NCBI GenBank assembly: GCA_003576845.1
Contig: QEVJ01000018.1
Coordinates: 1-56,126 of the forward strand
Length of the DNA stretch: 56,126 nucleotides
Reading direction: 5' to 3'
From: Planctomycetota bacterium
GTDB taxonomy: Bacteria > Planctomycetota > Planctomycetia > Pirellulales > PLA5
Shown piece by piece: positions 8,998 through 18,355 of this stretch (position 1 is the stretch's first letter; every line of letters begins with the position of its first letter). Both the position numbers and the translations under genes were made by a program. The notes under the pieces are model-generated. The model was given only the letters and a program-made list of their open reading frames with translations. It did not search any database and was not told where the DNA came from.

Positions 8998-9429
8998 ATG
9001 ACTGGATTGTTGATGTGTGTGATGTTGCAAGTGGCCGGGGCGGGCGACGCTCCGGCGACCTACGAGCAAGCCTATCGCGAAGCCCAAACCAACGGCCGGC
9101 CCATCATGGTGCTGGTCGGGGCAGATTGGTGCCCGGGCTGTCAGACGATGAAGGGCGGCGTCCTCGCCCGAATGATGCGTTCGGGCAAGCTCGCGCGCGT
9201 CAACTACGCCGTGGTCAACACCGACCGCGAACGCGCGCTGGCAAGCCGGCTGATGCAAGGCAACTCGATTCCGCAGTTGATCGTGTTCAGCAAGTCCGGC
9301 AAAGACACGTGGAGCCGCGAGCAGATCACCGGCGCGGCGGGCGAAGACAGCGTCGCCGCCCTGATCGACAAAGCCGCGGCGGCAACGGCCAGTACGGAAT
9401 CGTCGTCCGCCGATACGGCCAAGAATTAG
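8998..9429 (+). CDS. Thioredoxin-like protein
   Basis: A 143-residue protein with a short hydrophobic N-terminus (a probable export signal) and a thioredoxin-fold active site C45-P-G-C48 in LVGADWCPGCQTMK. The cis-proline loop is SIPQLIVF. The C-terminus is Ala/Ser/Thr-rich. The dipeptide between the cysteines, PG, differs from the classical GP, so the redox potential may differ. A GAGGAG ribosome site precedes the ATG. Its location suggests it may recycle the peroxidase upstream; that is an inference. Confidence 0.85.
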   Translation: MTGLLMCVMLQVAGAGDAPATYEQAYREAQTNGRPIMVLVGADWCPGCQTMKGGVLARMMRSGKLARVNYAVVNTDRERALASRLMQGNSIPQLIVFSKSGKDTWSREQITGAAGEDSVAALIDKAAAATASTESSSADTAKN

Positions 9430-9478
9430 CCGGCAGGGGCAGCGGCCCGCTACGATCCGTCCCGCAGACTCCACAACG

Positions 9479-9509
9479 CCCACCGGTTTCGCCACGCGAA
9501 ACCGGTGGG
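9479..9509. terminator. Strong bidirectional hairpin
   Basis: A perfect 14-bp stem (9479-9492 with 9496-9509) with a 3-base loop lies between the convergent thioredoxin-like and glycosyltransferase genes. It lacks a T tract but is very stable. Confidence 0.7.
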
Positions 9510-9523
9510 TGTTCGCGTTCTGC

Positions 9524-10591
9524 TCATGCCGCTCGGCCAATTGTCTGCGACGCCGGCGAACTGCCGACATTCTCGTGAGGTGGCACCGGCTTCGCCAGTG
9601 CAGAGCCGCGTGCCGACTCTTCATCGCATCGCGCCGAAGTTGCTGCGTCGAAATTCACCAATTCCCGCACGGCGTAGTTCCGCCGGTTCGCCTGGCCGAA
9701 GTAGATGCGGGCGGCGACTTCGCCCAAGATCCCCAGGCTCAAGAACTGAATCGCCGCCAGGCCGCTCGTCACCGCCGCCAAAAGCAGCGGGTTGCCGGTC
9801 ATGTCGACGCCTTGGACGAGCTTCATCGCCACGGTCGCCGCGCCGCTCGCCGCCGACAGCCCGCCGCACCACAACCCGATCCGCCCGAACAGCTTCATTG
9901 GGCTGGCGAAGTATTGGAGCATGAACTTGACCGTGACCAGGTCGAGCACGACGCGCGTGGTGCGGCCGATGCCGTATTTCGTTTGCCCGAAGCGCCGCGG
10001 ATGGTGCCGCGTCTCGATTTCGACGCATCGCGCCCCGCGCCAATGCGCGAGAATCGGAATGAAGCGGTGCATCTCGCCGTAGAGTTCGAGTTCCTGGGCA
10101 ATCTCGCGCCGCATGGCCTTGAGCGTGCAACCCAGATCGTGAATCTGGAACCCGGTCACGCGCGAAATGACCCAATTGGCGATCTTCGAGGGCAGCTTGC
10201 GATTGAGCCAGGCGTCTTGCCGTTGCCGCCGCCAGCCGTGGACGACGTCGTAACCTTCGTCGAGCTTGGCGAGCATCGCGGGAATGTCGCCCGGATCGTT
10301 TTGCAGATCGCCGTCGAGTGTGACGACGACGTCGCCGCCTGCAAATTGTAGCCCGGCGTGCATGGCGGCGGTCTGGCCGAAGTTGCGGCGAAACCGCACG
10401 AGGCGCACGCGCGGATCCTGCGCCGCGAGTTCCACCGCTCGCTCCACAGTCCCATCCGTCGAGCCGTCGTCGACGACGAGCAACTCGAACGACCGCCCCG
10501 TCGTCGCCATGACGCGGGTCACGGCATCGTAGAGCGGGCCGATGTTCTCGACCTCGTTATACACGGGCACGACAACGGAAACGTCCACCAC
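9524..10591 (-). CDS. GT2 family glycosyltransferase (polyprenol-phosphate type)
   Basis: A membrane-associated transferase of the dolichyl/undecaprenyl-phosphate sugar synthase group. The N-terminal GT-A domain shows [32 protein letters not shown] and the metal-binding [10 protein letters not shown]. Two membrane segments follow (about residues 230-290: [19 protein letters not shown] and [21 protein letters not shown]), an arrangement typical of ArnC/GtrB-like enzymes. The C-terminal 50 residues are low-complexity and probably extend past the conserved domain. It stands alone, facing away from the exporter operon. The sugar and acceptor are unknown. Confidence 0.9.
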   Translation of the reverse strand: MVDVSVVVPVYNEVENIGPLYDAVTRVMATTGRSFELLVVDDGSTDGTVERAVELAAQDPRVRLVRFRRNFGQTAAMHAGLQFAGGDVVVTLDGDLQNDPGDIPAMLAKLDEGYDVVHGWRRQRQDAWLNRKLPSKIANWVISRVTGFQIHDLGCTLKAMRREIAQELELYGEMHRFIPILAHWRGARCVEIETRHHPRRFGQTKYGIGRTTRVVLDLVTVKFMLQYFASPMKLFGRIGLWCGGLSAASGAATVAMKLVQGVDMTGNPLLLAAVTSGLAAIQFLSLGILGEVAARIYFGQANRRNYAVRELVNFDAATSARCDEESARGSALAKPVPPHENVGSSPASQTIGRAA

Positions 10592-10618
10592 GACAGCCTC
10601 CTTGCTGACGGGAACCTG

Positions 10619-10739
10619 CGTAGGTCAGGCACTCCCGTGCCTGACGGAACCGCCAATCGACCCGAATACGCACTTGTGTCGCCTTCGATCGCGCGTCCAT
10701 CGCGGCCGCATGTCAGGCACGGGGGTGCCTGACCTACGG
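10619..10739. repeat. Inverted pair of TAGGTCAGGCAC palindromes
   Basis: Copy one (10619-10646) and copy two (10711-10739) are the same roughly 27-bp sequence in opposite orientation with about two differences. Each copy is itself a palindrome (GTCAGGCAC...GTGCCTGAC). It lies in the gap between the glycosyltransferase start and the adaptor stop. Confidence 0.85.
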
Positions 10740-10806
10740 TTTTGCCAATCTACGCCGAGCTGGCATTGGGCGACAATCTCAATCGCCGCGTGCTAGCGTT
10801 GCCAGC

Positions 10807-11922
10807 TTAGCGCTGTGCGGTCATTTTCGCTCTTTCGGCCGCGACGCGCTCCGCCTCGCCCGGGGCGGGCTGCTCGATGAACACGTCGACTTGTTGCCCG
10901 ACGAAAAGGTCCTTTCGCGGCGGGTCGACTTCGTAGATCACCTGCAATACGCGGGTGTCGATCCGCTCGGTGTTGTCGCCGGTGAGCGACCGCTTGGCGA
11001 TCACGTACGGCTCGACGCGGACGAACCGCAGCGGAAACGTCTCGCCGGCGTTCCCGCGGACGGCAGCGACCGCCGGAGCGCGGAAGTCGAGCCGGGCGAT
11101 GTCGTTCTCGTCCACGTCGGCCCGCACGTGCATCCGGCCCAGGTTGCCGAGCATCACGTAGGTCTGGTTCGACTGGGCCGACACGTACTCGCCGACGCGG
11201 ATGTTCACTTGCAGCACTTCGCCGTCAACCGGGGCGCGAACCAGCGTCCGCTCGATCTCGACTTTCACGTCGTCGCGTTCCGCTTCGGCTTGCACGACCG
11301 CCGCGCGGGCGATCGCTTTGTCCGGCTCCCACGCGCCGGCCTCGAGCAAGCGATGCTCCGCGGCGGCCTGCTCGATCTCGTGCTTAGCCGCTTCGTATTT
11401 CAGTTTTGCCGTGATGAACTCCTGATCGTTCACGACCGCGCGATCGTGCAGCTTTTCGAGCCGGCGGAACTCGTCCTCGACACGAGCGGCGTTCGCCTTG
11501 GCCGTTGCCACACGGGCCAAACTCGCAGGGAGTTCTTCGGGCCGCGGCATCGATTCGAGCTTCGCGACCTGTGCCTTGGCGGCGGCGAGCTTGGCTTCGG
11601 CCATCGCCAATTGCGCCTTGAGCCGCCGATCGTCTACGCGGAACAGCGGGTCGCCCTGCTTTACGGCCGTGCCGACTTTCTCGTCGCTTACGAACACGTC
11701 GAGCACGATGCCAGAGAGCGCGGACCCGACGGAGATGTTCTCGGTTTGGGCTTCGGTGATTCCCGTGGCGGCGATGGCGGCGTTGAACGGAGCACGAGCC
11801 GGCGTAATCGGCGGCGCCAAAGGCGGCGACGGCCGATCAGCGCTTACCACGTGATGAATCGCCAGGCCCAACATCGCGACTGCGACCAGCGGAACGAGGA
11901 ATGTAGTCACGCGGCGTTTCAT
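10807..11922 (-). CDS. HlyD-family periplasmic adaptor of an ABC exporter
   Basis: Membrane-fusion protein linking an ABC exporter to the outer membrane or periplasm. One N-terminal membrane anchor (TTFLVPLVAVAMLGLAI) is followed by a biotinyl-lipoyl half motif (SGIVLDVFVSDEKVGTAVKQGDPLF), a long alpha-helical hairpin rich in Ala/Lys/Glu (about residues 110-230), the second lipoyl half (VRAPVDGEVLQVNIRVGEYV) and a C-terminal barrel. The start at 11922 has AAGGTG eight bases upstream. It is the last gene of the tetR-permease-ATPase-adaptor operon. The layout recalls DevBCA of cyanobacteria. The substrate is unknown. Confidence 0.88.
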   Translation of the reverse strand: MKRRVTTFLVPLVAVAMLGLAIHHVVSADRPSPPLAPPITPARAPFNAAIAATGITEAQTENISVGSALSGIVLDVFVSDEKVGTAVKQGDPLFRVDDRRLKAQLAMAEAKLAAAKAQVAKLESMPRPEELPASLARVATAKANAARVEDEFRRLEKLHDRAVVNDQEFITAKLKYEAAKHEIEQAAAEHRLLEAGAWEPDKAIARAAVVQAEAERDDVKVEIERTLVRAPVDGEVLQVNIRVGEYVSAQSNQTYVMLGNLGRMHVRADVDENDIARLDFRAPAVAAVRGNAGETFPLRFVRVEPYVIAKRSLTGDNTERIDTRVLQVIYEVDPPRKDLFVGQQVDVFIEQPAPGEAERVAAERAKMTAQR

Positions 11923-11989
11923 GGCAGCACCTTTAGCCTTGTTGTTCGTTGATCTTTCCGTGGCGATTCTTGGCTCTCGCACGTGTAGC

Positions 11990-12124
11990 TGAGTTGGTTA
12001 GTTTCTTAACGCAGAGGGCGCAGAGGGCGCGGAGTAATACGAAGAGCTAAGTTTGTCGAAGCCATTGAAAACTTCTCTGCGCCCTCTGCGAAACCTCTGC
12101 GCCCTCGGCGTTAAAAAACGAACC
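11990..12124. repeat. Inverted pair, AACGCAGAGGGCGCAGAG family
   Basis: The left arm (about 11990-12034) and right arm (about 12074-12124) are reverse complements with a few differences. The same family occurs again at 53261-53580. It lies between the adaptor and ATPase genes of one operon, so it would be transcribed as a long hairpin. Confidence 0.8.
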
Positions 12125-12165
12125 GACGTATTTCTTATTGAAGCTAATGATCGCGAAATCACGCG

Positions 12166-12933
12166 CTATCGGATGTCTTCCCCACTTCTCGCGCCCCGCT
12201 CCCCGCGCCCCTCGACCCGCTCGATCCGTCCGTCGCTCATGTGAAAAATCCGCTCGCCGAAGTGAAATACACGATTGTCGTGGGTCACGATGATCACGGC
12301 GCGGTCGTTCTGCACGGCGACGCGCGAAAACAACTCCATCACGTTCTGCCCGCTCTTGGCGTCGAGCGCCGCGGTCGGTTCGTCGCACACTAGCAATCGT
12401 GGGTCGTGAACGAGCGCCCGGGCGATGGCGACGCGCTGCTGCTGGCCGCCGGAAAGCTGCGACGGCAAGGCATTCGCCCGGTCCGCAAGCCCGACGGCGT
12501 CGAGCACTTCGCGGGCCTTGCGAACGGCCTTTCCCCGTCGCCAACCGGCCACGAGCAGCGGAACCGCCGCGTTTTCCGCCGCCGTCAGTGCCGGCAGCAA
12601 GTTGTATTGCTGGAACACGAAGCCGATGTTTTCGCCCCGAAACGGCACGAGATGCCGCGACTTCATCGCGTCGATGCGGTGGCCGAGGACGTGGACCTCG
12701 CCGTCCGTCGGGTCCAACAGGCCCGCGACGATCGAAATGAGCGTCGTCTTGCCGCAACCCGACGGACCGACGAGCAGCGAGATCGCGCCCGGCAGGACTT
12801 CGATATCAACGCCGCGGAGCGCGTGAACCTTCGAGTCGCCGTCGCCGAACGTCTTGCTGACGCCGCGGCAGACGACGGCCGGTTCGATTGCCGTCGCGGT
12901 GGTATTCGGTTCCATCATTGTTGCCGTAGTCAC
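12166..12933 (-). CDS. ABC transporter ATP-binding protein (MacB/LolD/DevA type)
   Basis: The ATPase of the exporter. Walker A is GPSGCGKT (residues 56-63), the signature is LSGGQQQRVAIARAL, and Walker B is LLVCDEPTAALD. The Q-loop is FVFQQYNLLPALTAAEN and the H-loop VTHDNRV. I chose GTG 12933 because AAGGGA sits six bases upstream; ATG 12918 has no usable site. The gene begins 17 bp after the permease stop. Its closest relatives by pattern pair with FtsX/MacB-type permeases, as here. Confidence 0.93.
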   Translation of the reverse strand: MTTATMMEPNTTATAIEPAVVCRGVSKTFGDGDSKVHALRGVDIEVLPGAISLLVGPSGCGKTTLISIVAGLLDPTDGEVHVLGHRIDAMKSRHLVPFRGENIGFVFQQYNLLPALTAAENAAVPLLVAGWRRGKAVRKAREVLDAVGLADRANALPSQLSGGQQQRVAIARALVHDPRLLVCDEPTAALDAKSGQNVMELFSRVAVQNDRAVIIVTHDNRVFHFGERIFHMSDGRIERVEGRGERGARSGEDIR

Positions 12934-12950
12934 CGCAATTCCCTTCCCAC

Positions 12951-14090
12951 TTAGCCGCGAAATACGACGGCCGGTTCGAGCACCCACACGCGGCGCATAC
13001 TGAGCATTCCGGCGAGGGCGACGATCATACCGACGGCCAGGCCGACGCCCGTCATCGCTTGCCAGCCCATGAAGATTCCGGCCAGATGCGGGATGTTCGC
13101 CGTGGCTTCGAAGAACAACGCCGACAGCCCGATCCCAATGCCGTAGCCCAACAGCCCGACGAACCAGGCTTGCAGCAGAATCATCCCGGCGATGCGCAGG
13201 TTGCTCACGCCCATTGCCTTGAGCGAGCCGAACTGCTTGAGGTTCTCGATCGTGAACAGATAAAACGTCTGTCCCGCCACGGCCGCGCCGACGATGAAGC
13301 CGAGCGAAATCGTGATGCCGAAATTCACGGGAATGCCGGTCGAGCTGAGGAAGTACTTGATCGTCTTGACGACGAAACCTTCTTTGGACAATGCCATCAG
13401 TCCGGTCGATGCCTCGATCTTCTCGGCGACTTGATCGGCCGTGAAACCCTCTGCCGGCTTGGCGAGGACGAAGTTCATCAGGTTCCGCTCGCGCGGGACA
13501 TAGTGCCGGGCTTCGTTGTACCGGGTATACAGCACGGGCAGCGTCGTAAACGGCGCGGACACTTTGCAGACGCCAACGAGCACGGCCCGGCGGTCGTTCA
13601 TCTCAAACTCGCGGCCGATCTGGATCGGCTCGCCGGGCCACATGTAGTGGTAGCCGTTCTCGTCGACGATCACGGCATTCGGCCGGCGAAGATCGGCGAG
13701 CGAGCCGGCGACGAAATCGACCGGCGCGCCGACGAGGCTCGCATCGTCGAGTCCGTGCAGCATCACGTTGCGGAAGTTGCCGTCTTCGAGTCGGGCGCGG
13801 ACCTGGCCTTTGTATAGCTTCACCGCCCAATCGACGCCTTCGACGCCGCGGACGCGAAGCAGGTCGGAGTCCGGCAGGCCTGGGGCCTCGTCGATGAAGC
13901 GGACCTTGTTGTCCATCACCCAGATGTCTGCGTCGCGGACGTCGTAAATCTGACTGGCCGAGCGTTTGACGATGCCAATGAAGACCGACACTTGCTGCGC
14001 CATGAGCAGCGTCGAAAAGGCGACGCCGAAGATCAGGCCCACGAACTTGGCCCGGTCGCCGGTGAGCATTTTGAGTGCGAGCCAACTCAT
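12951..14090 (-). CDS. ABC transporter permease (FtsX/MacB/DevC type)
   Basis: A 379-residue permease with one N-terminal membrane segment (KFVGLIFGVAFSTLLMAQQ), a large periplasmic domain (about residues 40-250) and three C-terminal segments near residues 265-370. This is the four-segment layout of FtsX-like permeases. It works with the ATPase and adaptor encoded immediately downstream. A candidate TetR operator lies 44-57 bp before its start, downstream of the tetR stop, which suggests an extra internal promoter. Confidence 0.9.
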   Translation of the reverse strand: MSWLALKMLTGDRAKFVGLIFGVAFSTLLMAQQVSVFIGIVKRSASQIYDVRDADIWVMDNKVRFIDEAPGLPDSDLLRVRGVEGVDWAVKLYKGQVRARLEDGNFRNVMLHGLDDASLVGAPVDFVAGSLADLRRPNAVIVDENGYHYMWPGEPIQIGREFEMNDRRAVLVGVCKVSAPFTTLPVLYTRYNEARHYVPRERNLMNFVLAKPAEGFTADQVAEKIEASTGLMALSKEGFVVKTIKYFLSSTGIPVNFGITISLGFIVGAAVAGQTFYLFTIENLKQFGSLKAMGVSNLRIAGMILLQAWFVGLLGYGIGIGLSALFFEATANIPHLAGIFMGWQAMTGVGLAVGMIVALAGMLSMRRVWVLEPAVVFRG

Positions 14091-14133
14091 GGTTTGGGCG
14101 GAGACTGAGGGCTGGGTTACATTCTGTCAAAAG

Positions 14134-14147
14134 TCGACGTGTCGTCA
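14134..14147. promoter_or_regulatory. Candidate TetR operator before the exporter permease
   Basis: TCGACGTGTCGTCA matches the site before tetR (14959-14972) at 11 of 14 positions and shares its GAC-NN-GTC palindromic core. It lies 44-57 bp upstream of the permease start. Confidence 0.5.
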
Positions 14148-14171
14148 CCTGGGGCGAAAAAAAGAGACGGC

Positions 14172-14930
14172 CTATGCGCTGTTGCGGTTTGCTTTTTGGG
14201 CCAGTTTCATCGCTTGTTCCGTTTCTTTCGCAAAGTATTCGCGGGCAATCCGCTCCGACAGCGCTTCGTAGTCGAACTCGCTCGAAAGCGGTCGCCATCC
14301 GTAGCCGTCGAGCAGCCGGGCCTGGTTTTGAGCGAGCGCCCGGTGCGGGTCGCCGATGCCGATATCGACCAGTGATGTGCTGCTCGCCAGGATCGTTTGG
14401 GCGCCGAAGCTCATCGACCACAGGCCGAATACGAGTTGTTCGGGTGTAACACCCTCGGGCAAGGTAAGGTCGCCTTGGGCGATCGCGTCGCGGACGATGC
14501 CGGACACGCAGCCGACGCATTGCGACTCGCAATGGTGCATGAATTGCCGGCGTTCGGGTGACGTTTTCTCCCAAACGGACGACAAACGCAACACTTGTTC
14601 GAGCTTGAAATGGTGCGGGTATAAGCGGACAAACAACTCGACGCCGACGCCGACGGCCGCAATGCGTTCGCGCGGCCTACTTGGATACGACGCCGCCTTG
14701 CGGAAGATCACGAGCCGGTCGGTGAGCGAAGCGTTCACCAGCGCCAGGATGATCTCCTCCTTGCAGGAGAAGTGCTGGTACATCGTGCCCTTGGAATACT
14801 CCAGCGCCTCGGCGATCCGGTCCATGCTCAGACCGTGATAGCCCTGTTCCAGGAGCATGTTCCGAGCGACCTCCAGAATCTGGGCCTCGCGGTCGCGGAC
14901 TTCACGTTGTTTGCGGGTGAGCGTAGTCAT
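14172..14930 (-). CDS. TetR/AcrR family regulator
   Basis: Repressor with an N-terminal helix-turn-helix (about residues 15-62: ILEVARNMLLEQGYHGLSMD, EYSKGTMYQHFSCKEEII) and a larger ligand domain. At 252 residues it is somewhat longer than typical members. The ligand domain contains CESQCVGC (about residues 133-140), so thiol or metal sensing is possible. It is the first gene of the exporter cluster. The matching sites upstream of its own start and of the permease start suggest that it controls both. Confidence 0.9.
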   Translation of the reverse strand: MTTLTRKQREVRDREAQILEVARNMLLEQGYHGLSMDRIAEALEYSKGTMYQHFSCKEEIILALVNASLTDRLVIFRKAASYPSRPRERIAAVGVGVELFVRLYPHHFKLEQVLRLSSVWEKTSPERRQFMHHCESQCVGCVSGIVRDAIAQGDLTLPEGVTPEQLVFGLWSMSFGAQTILASSTSLVDIGIGDPHRALAQNQARLLDGYGWRPLSSEFDYEALSERIAREYFAKETEQAMKLAQKANRNSA

Positions 14931-14958
14931 ATTGGAATAGTAGCCGACGCGCCGTATT

Positions 14959-14972
14959 TTGACAAGTCGTCA
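14959..14972. promoter_or_regulatory. Candidate TetR operator before tetR
   Basis: TTGACAAGTCGTCA lies 29-42 bp before the tetR start and matches the site at 14134-14147 (consensus TYGACRWGTCGTCA). Confidence 0.5.
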
Positions 14973-15141
14973 TTTTTCAATATCGGCGATTTTCCTGGAC
15001 GAGCCACCGGAAAAACCGAAATCCGACCCATCGTAGCGGGAATCGGGCGTGCAGAGCTGCTTGGGATGGGACGAAACGACCGCGGCAGAATAGAACGGTC
15101 AGGAATCGGCAGGCTCAGCCGTCATCGCGTCGAGCACTAGA

Positions 15142-17865
15142 TTACGACTCGACCTTGGCCACATCGCGCTTAACCGTCTTCTTGCGAGGGGCCGCTTTCT
15201 TGGCGGCCTTCTTCGCCGGCGCCTTCTTCGCAGCCTTGGTTTTCGGCGCCGCTTTCGCGCGCCGCGCCGGGCGCTTCTTGGCCGGCCCGCGCGAGGCTCG
15301 GTCGGCGAGTAGTTCGAGCGCCTGCTGGAACGTGACTTCGTCGACCTTCATGTCCTTGGGCAGCGAAGCGTTTGTCTCGCCGTCGGCGAAGTACGGCCCG
15401 TAGCGGCCTTCGAGCAGTTGCACCGGCTTGCCCGTCACGGGTGAAGCGTCGAACGTGCGGAGCGGCTCGCGCTTCGCCGCCGCGCCGCGACCACGGCGCT
15501 TTGGCTCGGCCAACAGCGCCAGCGCTTCGTCGAGCGTGATTTCCAACAGCGAAACGCCTTGCGGCAGCGACCGCGTCTCGTCGCCGCATTTGATGTACGG
15601 TCCAAACCGGCCGTTGTGGGCGACGATTGGCTCGTTGTTCGCCGGGTGATGGCCGACCGTGCGCGGCAGCGTGAGTAATCGCAGCGCCGTCGCCAGGTCG
15701 ACGTCCTCCGGCTTCATGCCCGGCAGCAGCGAGGCGTTTTTCGGCTTCTCGTCGTCGTCGGGCGTGCCGCGCTGGACATACGGACCAAACCGCCCTACGC
15801 GGATGTAAATCGGCCGGTGCGTTTCCGGGCAAATGCCGAGCGGCTGCTCGGCGATCGCGGCGCGTTCGAGCAATGCGAGGGCGCCTTCGATCGTGAGTTC
15901 GTCCGGCGGCGTTTCGTCGGAAATGCTCGCCCGGCGCTCGCCCTGTTCGAGGTACGGTCCATACCGGCCGACGCGGACGAAGATTTCGTCGGTATACGGC
16001 CCGGTGGTCGGCTTGCCGAGCGAAATGCTGCACACCGTCCGCGCGTCGATCTCTTCGATCTTGTTCGATAGTTGCTGCTTGAGTCCCGGCGTGCCATTGC
16101 CGAAGTAGAATCGCTTCAAATAGTCCAGGTGCGTCGATTCGCCGCGGCTGATCGCGTCGAGATCGTCTTCCATCTGGGCGGTGAACTCGTAATCGACGAG
16201 CTTCGGCAAGTGCGCTTCGAGTAACTGCGACACCGAGAACGCCACCCACGTCGGCACGAGCGCCCCGCTCTTCTTGAACACGTAGTTGCGGGCGAGGATC
16301 GTGTCGATGATCGAGGCATACGTGCTGGGCCGTCCGATGCCGCGCTCTTCGAGCGCCTTGGTAAGCGACGCTTCCGTGAATCGCGCCGGCGGCTGCGTCG
16401 TGTGGCTCTTTGGTTCGATCGCCCGGCAACCGAGCGCGTCGCCGGTCGCCATCGCGGGCAAGATCGTTTCGCGATTCGCCAAATCGCCTTGCGGATCGTC
16501 GGAGCCTTCGACATACGCTCGCAGGTAGCCAGGGAAGTCGATCGTGCTGCCCGTCGCTTGGAAGCGGGCGTCGTCGAGATCGACCTGGACGGTCATCCGC
16601 CGGCCGCGAGCGTCGGTCATCTGGCTGGCGATGGTCCGCTTCCAGATCAAGTCATAGAGCCGGAAACCGTCGTCGGACAGTTTGTGCCGCAAATCTTCGG
16701 GAAACGCGAACGGATGCCCCGCCGGACGGATCGCTTCGTGCGCCTCTTGAGCATTCTTGACCTTCGACTTGTAGATTCGCGGTTCGGCGGGCAGATACTC
16801 GCGGCCGTACTGCGACGCCACCAGATCGCGGGCCGCTTCGATGGCGACCTGCGCGAGATTCGTCGAGTCGGTACGCATGTACGTGATGTGCCCGTTTTCG
16901 TACAGGTTCTGCGCGACCTGCATCGTCCGCCGAGCCGTGAAGCCGAGCTTGCGATTGGCTTCTTGTTGCAGCGTGCTCGTCGTAAACGGCGGGTAGGGCC
17001 GCGTGATGTATGGCTTTTCCTCGACCGACGTGACTTTTGCCTGGCCGCGGGCGAGGCGGTCGGCAAGTTGCGTGGCGGCGGGACCGTCGAGCAGCAGCAG
17101 GGCCGTGTTCTTGATCGCACCCGTGTCGGGATCGAAGTCCTTGCCTGCCGGCAGATCGCGCTTGCCGACCGACACGAGCTTGGCGACGAATTCCTCGCCG
17201 CTCTTGGACGCAAACGTGGCTTCGAGGTCCCAATACGTCGCCGCCTTGAACGCGATCCGCTTCTTCTCGCGCTCGACGATCAGCCGCACCGCGACGCTCT
17301 GCACGCGGCCGGCGGACAGTTTCGGCCGCACTTTGCGCCACAAAAGCGGCGAAACCTCGTAGCCGTAGAGCCGGTCGATGATCCGCCGGGCTTCCTGGGC
17401 CTGAACGAGGTCTGCGTCGATCGACCGCGGTTTTTCGAGGGCTTCGTCGATCGCTTCCTTGGTGATCTCGTGAAACACGAGGCGGTGGACCGGCACTTTG
17501 GGCTTGAGAATTTCGGAGAGGTGCCAGCTAATCGCCTCCCCTTCGCGGTCTTCGTCCGTCGCCAGGTACAAATCGCTCGCCCCGTCGAGCAGGTCCTTGA
17601 GCTTCTTGACCTGCTTCGATTTGTCCGGCGGGACAATATAAATAGGGTCGAAGTTCTCGTTGACGTTGACGCCGAGGTGGGCCCACTCCTCTTTCTTATA
17701 TTTGGCCGGAACTTCCTTAGCGCCGCGCGGCAAGTCGCGCACGTGCCCAATGCTCGCCTCGACCACGAACCGCGGCCCGAGGAACTTGCCGATCGTGCGG
17801 GCCTTGGCAGGCGACTCGACGATTACCAGCGATTTCGCGTTGTGGGTCGCTTGGCGTTTGGCCAT
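15142..17865 (-). CDS. topA: DNA topoisomerase I
   Basis: Relaxes negative supercoils by a type IA mechanism. The Toprim domain is at the N-terminus (LVIVESPAKARTIGKFL; metal-binding ATDEDREGEAISWH). The catalytic tyrosine is Tyr329 in YMRTDSTNL. Instead of zinc fingers the C-terminal half carries several topoisomerase C-terminal repeats with the pattern RxGPYxxxG (for example VGRYGPYLEQG, VGRFGPYVQRG, NGRFGPYIKCG, EGRYGPYFADG). The last 45 residues are a Lys/Ala/Pro-rich, histone-H1-like tail. The 907-residue length is normal for this subtype. Confidence 0.97.
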   Translation of the reverse strand: MAKRQATHNAKSLVIVESPAKARTIGKFLGPRFVVEASIGHVRDLPRGAKEVPAKYKKEEWAHLGVNVNENFDPIYIVPPDKSKQVKKLKDLLDGASDLYLATDEDREGEAISWHLSEILKPKVPVHRLVFHEITKEAIDEALEKPRSIDADLVQAQEARRIIDRLYGYEVSPLLWRKVRPKLSAGRVQSVAVRLIVEREKKRIAFKAATYWDLEATFASKSGEEFVAKLVSVGKRDLPAGKDFDPDTGAIKNTALLLLDGPAATQLADRLARGQAKVTSVEEKPYITRPYPPFTTSTLQQEANRKLGFTARRTMQVAQNLYENGHITYMRTDSTNLAQVAIEAARDLVASQYGREYLPAEPRIYKSKVKNAQEAHEAIRPAGHPFAFPEDLRHKLSDDGFRLYDLIWKRTIASQMTDARGRRMTVQVDLDDARFQATGSTIDFPGYLRAYVEGSDDPQGDLANRETILPAMATGDALGCRAIEPKSHTTQPPARFTEASLTKALEERGIGRPSTYASIIDTILARNYVFKKSGALVPTWVAFSVSQLLEAHLPKLVDYEFTAQMEDDLDAISRGESTHLDYLKRFYFGNGTPGLKQQLSNKIEEIDARTVCSISLGKPTTGPYTDEIFVRVGRYGPYLEQGERRASISDETPPDELTIEGALALLERAAIAEQPLGICPETHRPIYIRVGRFGPYVQRGTPDDDEKPKNASLLPGMKPEDVDLATALRLLTLPRTVGHHPANNEPIVAHNGRFGPYIKCGDETRSLPQGVSLLEITLDEALALLAEPKRRGRGAAAKREPLRTFDASPVTGKPVQLLEGRYGPYFADGETNASLPKDMKVDEVTFQQALELLADRASRGPAKKRPARRAKAAPKTKAAKKAPAKKAAKKAAPRKKTVKRDVAKVES

Positions 17866-18355
17866 GGTCGAGCAGGGGCTGGGGGTCGGGGATTGAGGGC
17901 GGGGGAAGGATTCGGGGGGGCGGGATTCGGGATTCGGGGAAAAGCCGGGATGCAGTCCCGCAATCCTCAGTCCTCGGTCCTCGATCCTTCATCCTCGATT
18001 CGCTGTCTACCGTCTATCTGTCCGCGTGGCGTTCATTTTTGAGCGGCGTTCGCTGGCCCGCTGCGACCGGCGTAAGCGATTATGGCGGCAGTGGACTGAA
18101 AGCCTAGTTGGGATTGCATTTACGTCGTGCGGTCCTAAAATTCAGCACATCCCGCGCCCGCGGCGGAGGGTCAGCTTGCAGCGGTTGTGTCGGCGGCGGA
18201 TTGCACCGCGACGCTGGCAACCTCGGGCGGCTTTTCTGGCGCCGCGCCCGCCGAACGTGCGGCCAAGGGTGCGCCATGAATAATACCCGCGTGTGGCGGT
18301 TGTCAAGCCGTATCCGGCGCCCGCCGCATTTCGCCTTGCGCTAAGGTACCCGAAC
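17866..18355. other. Divergent intergenic region, topA / SurA-N protein
   Basis: A 490-bp stretch. It holds a G-rich low-complexity segment (about 17878-17945) and a TCCTCGATCC-type repeat run (about 17960-18003) related to the repeats at 24140, 28981 and 29438. I see no gene or RNA in the rest. Confidence 0.6.

Noticed and set aside
8206-9624. Long minus-strand open frame opposite the peroxidase and thioredoxin-like genes
   Set aside because: It is antisense to two well-supported genes and shows no domain or signal.
16402-18042. 546-codon plus-strand open frame over topA
   Set aside because: It is a high-GC shadow of topA, which is supported by clear catalytic motifs.
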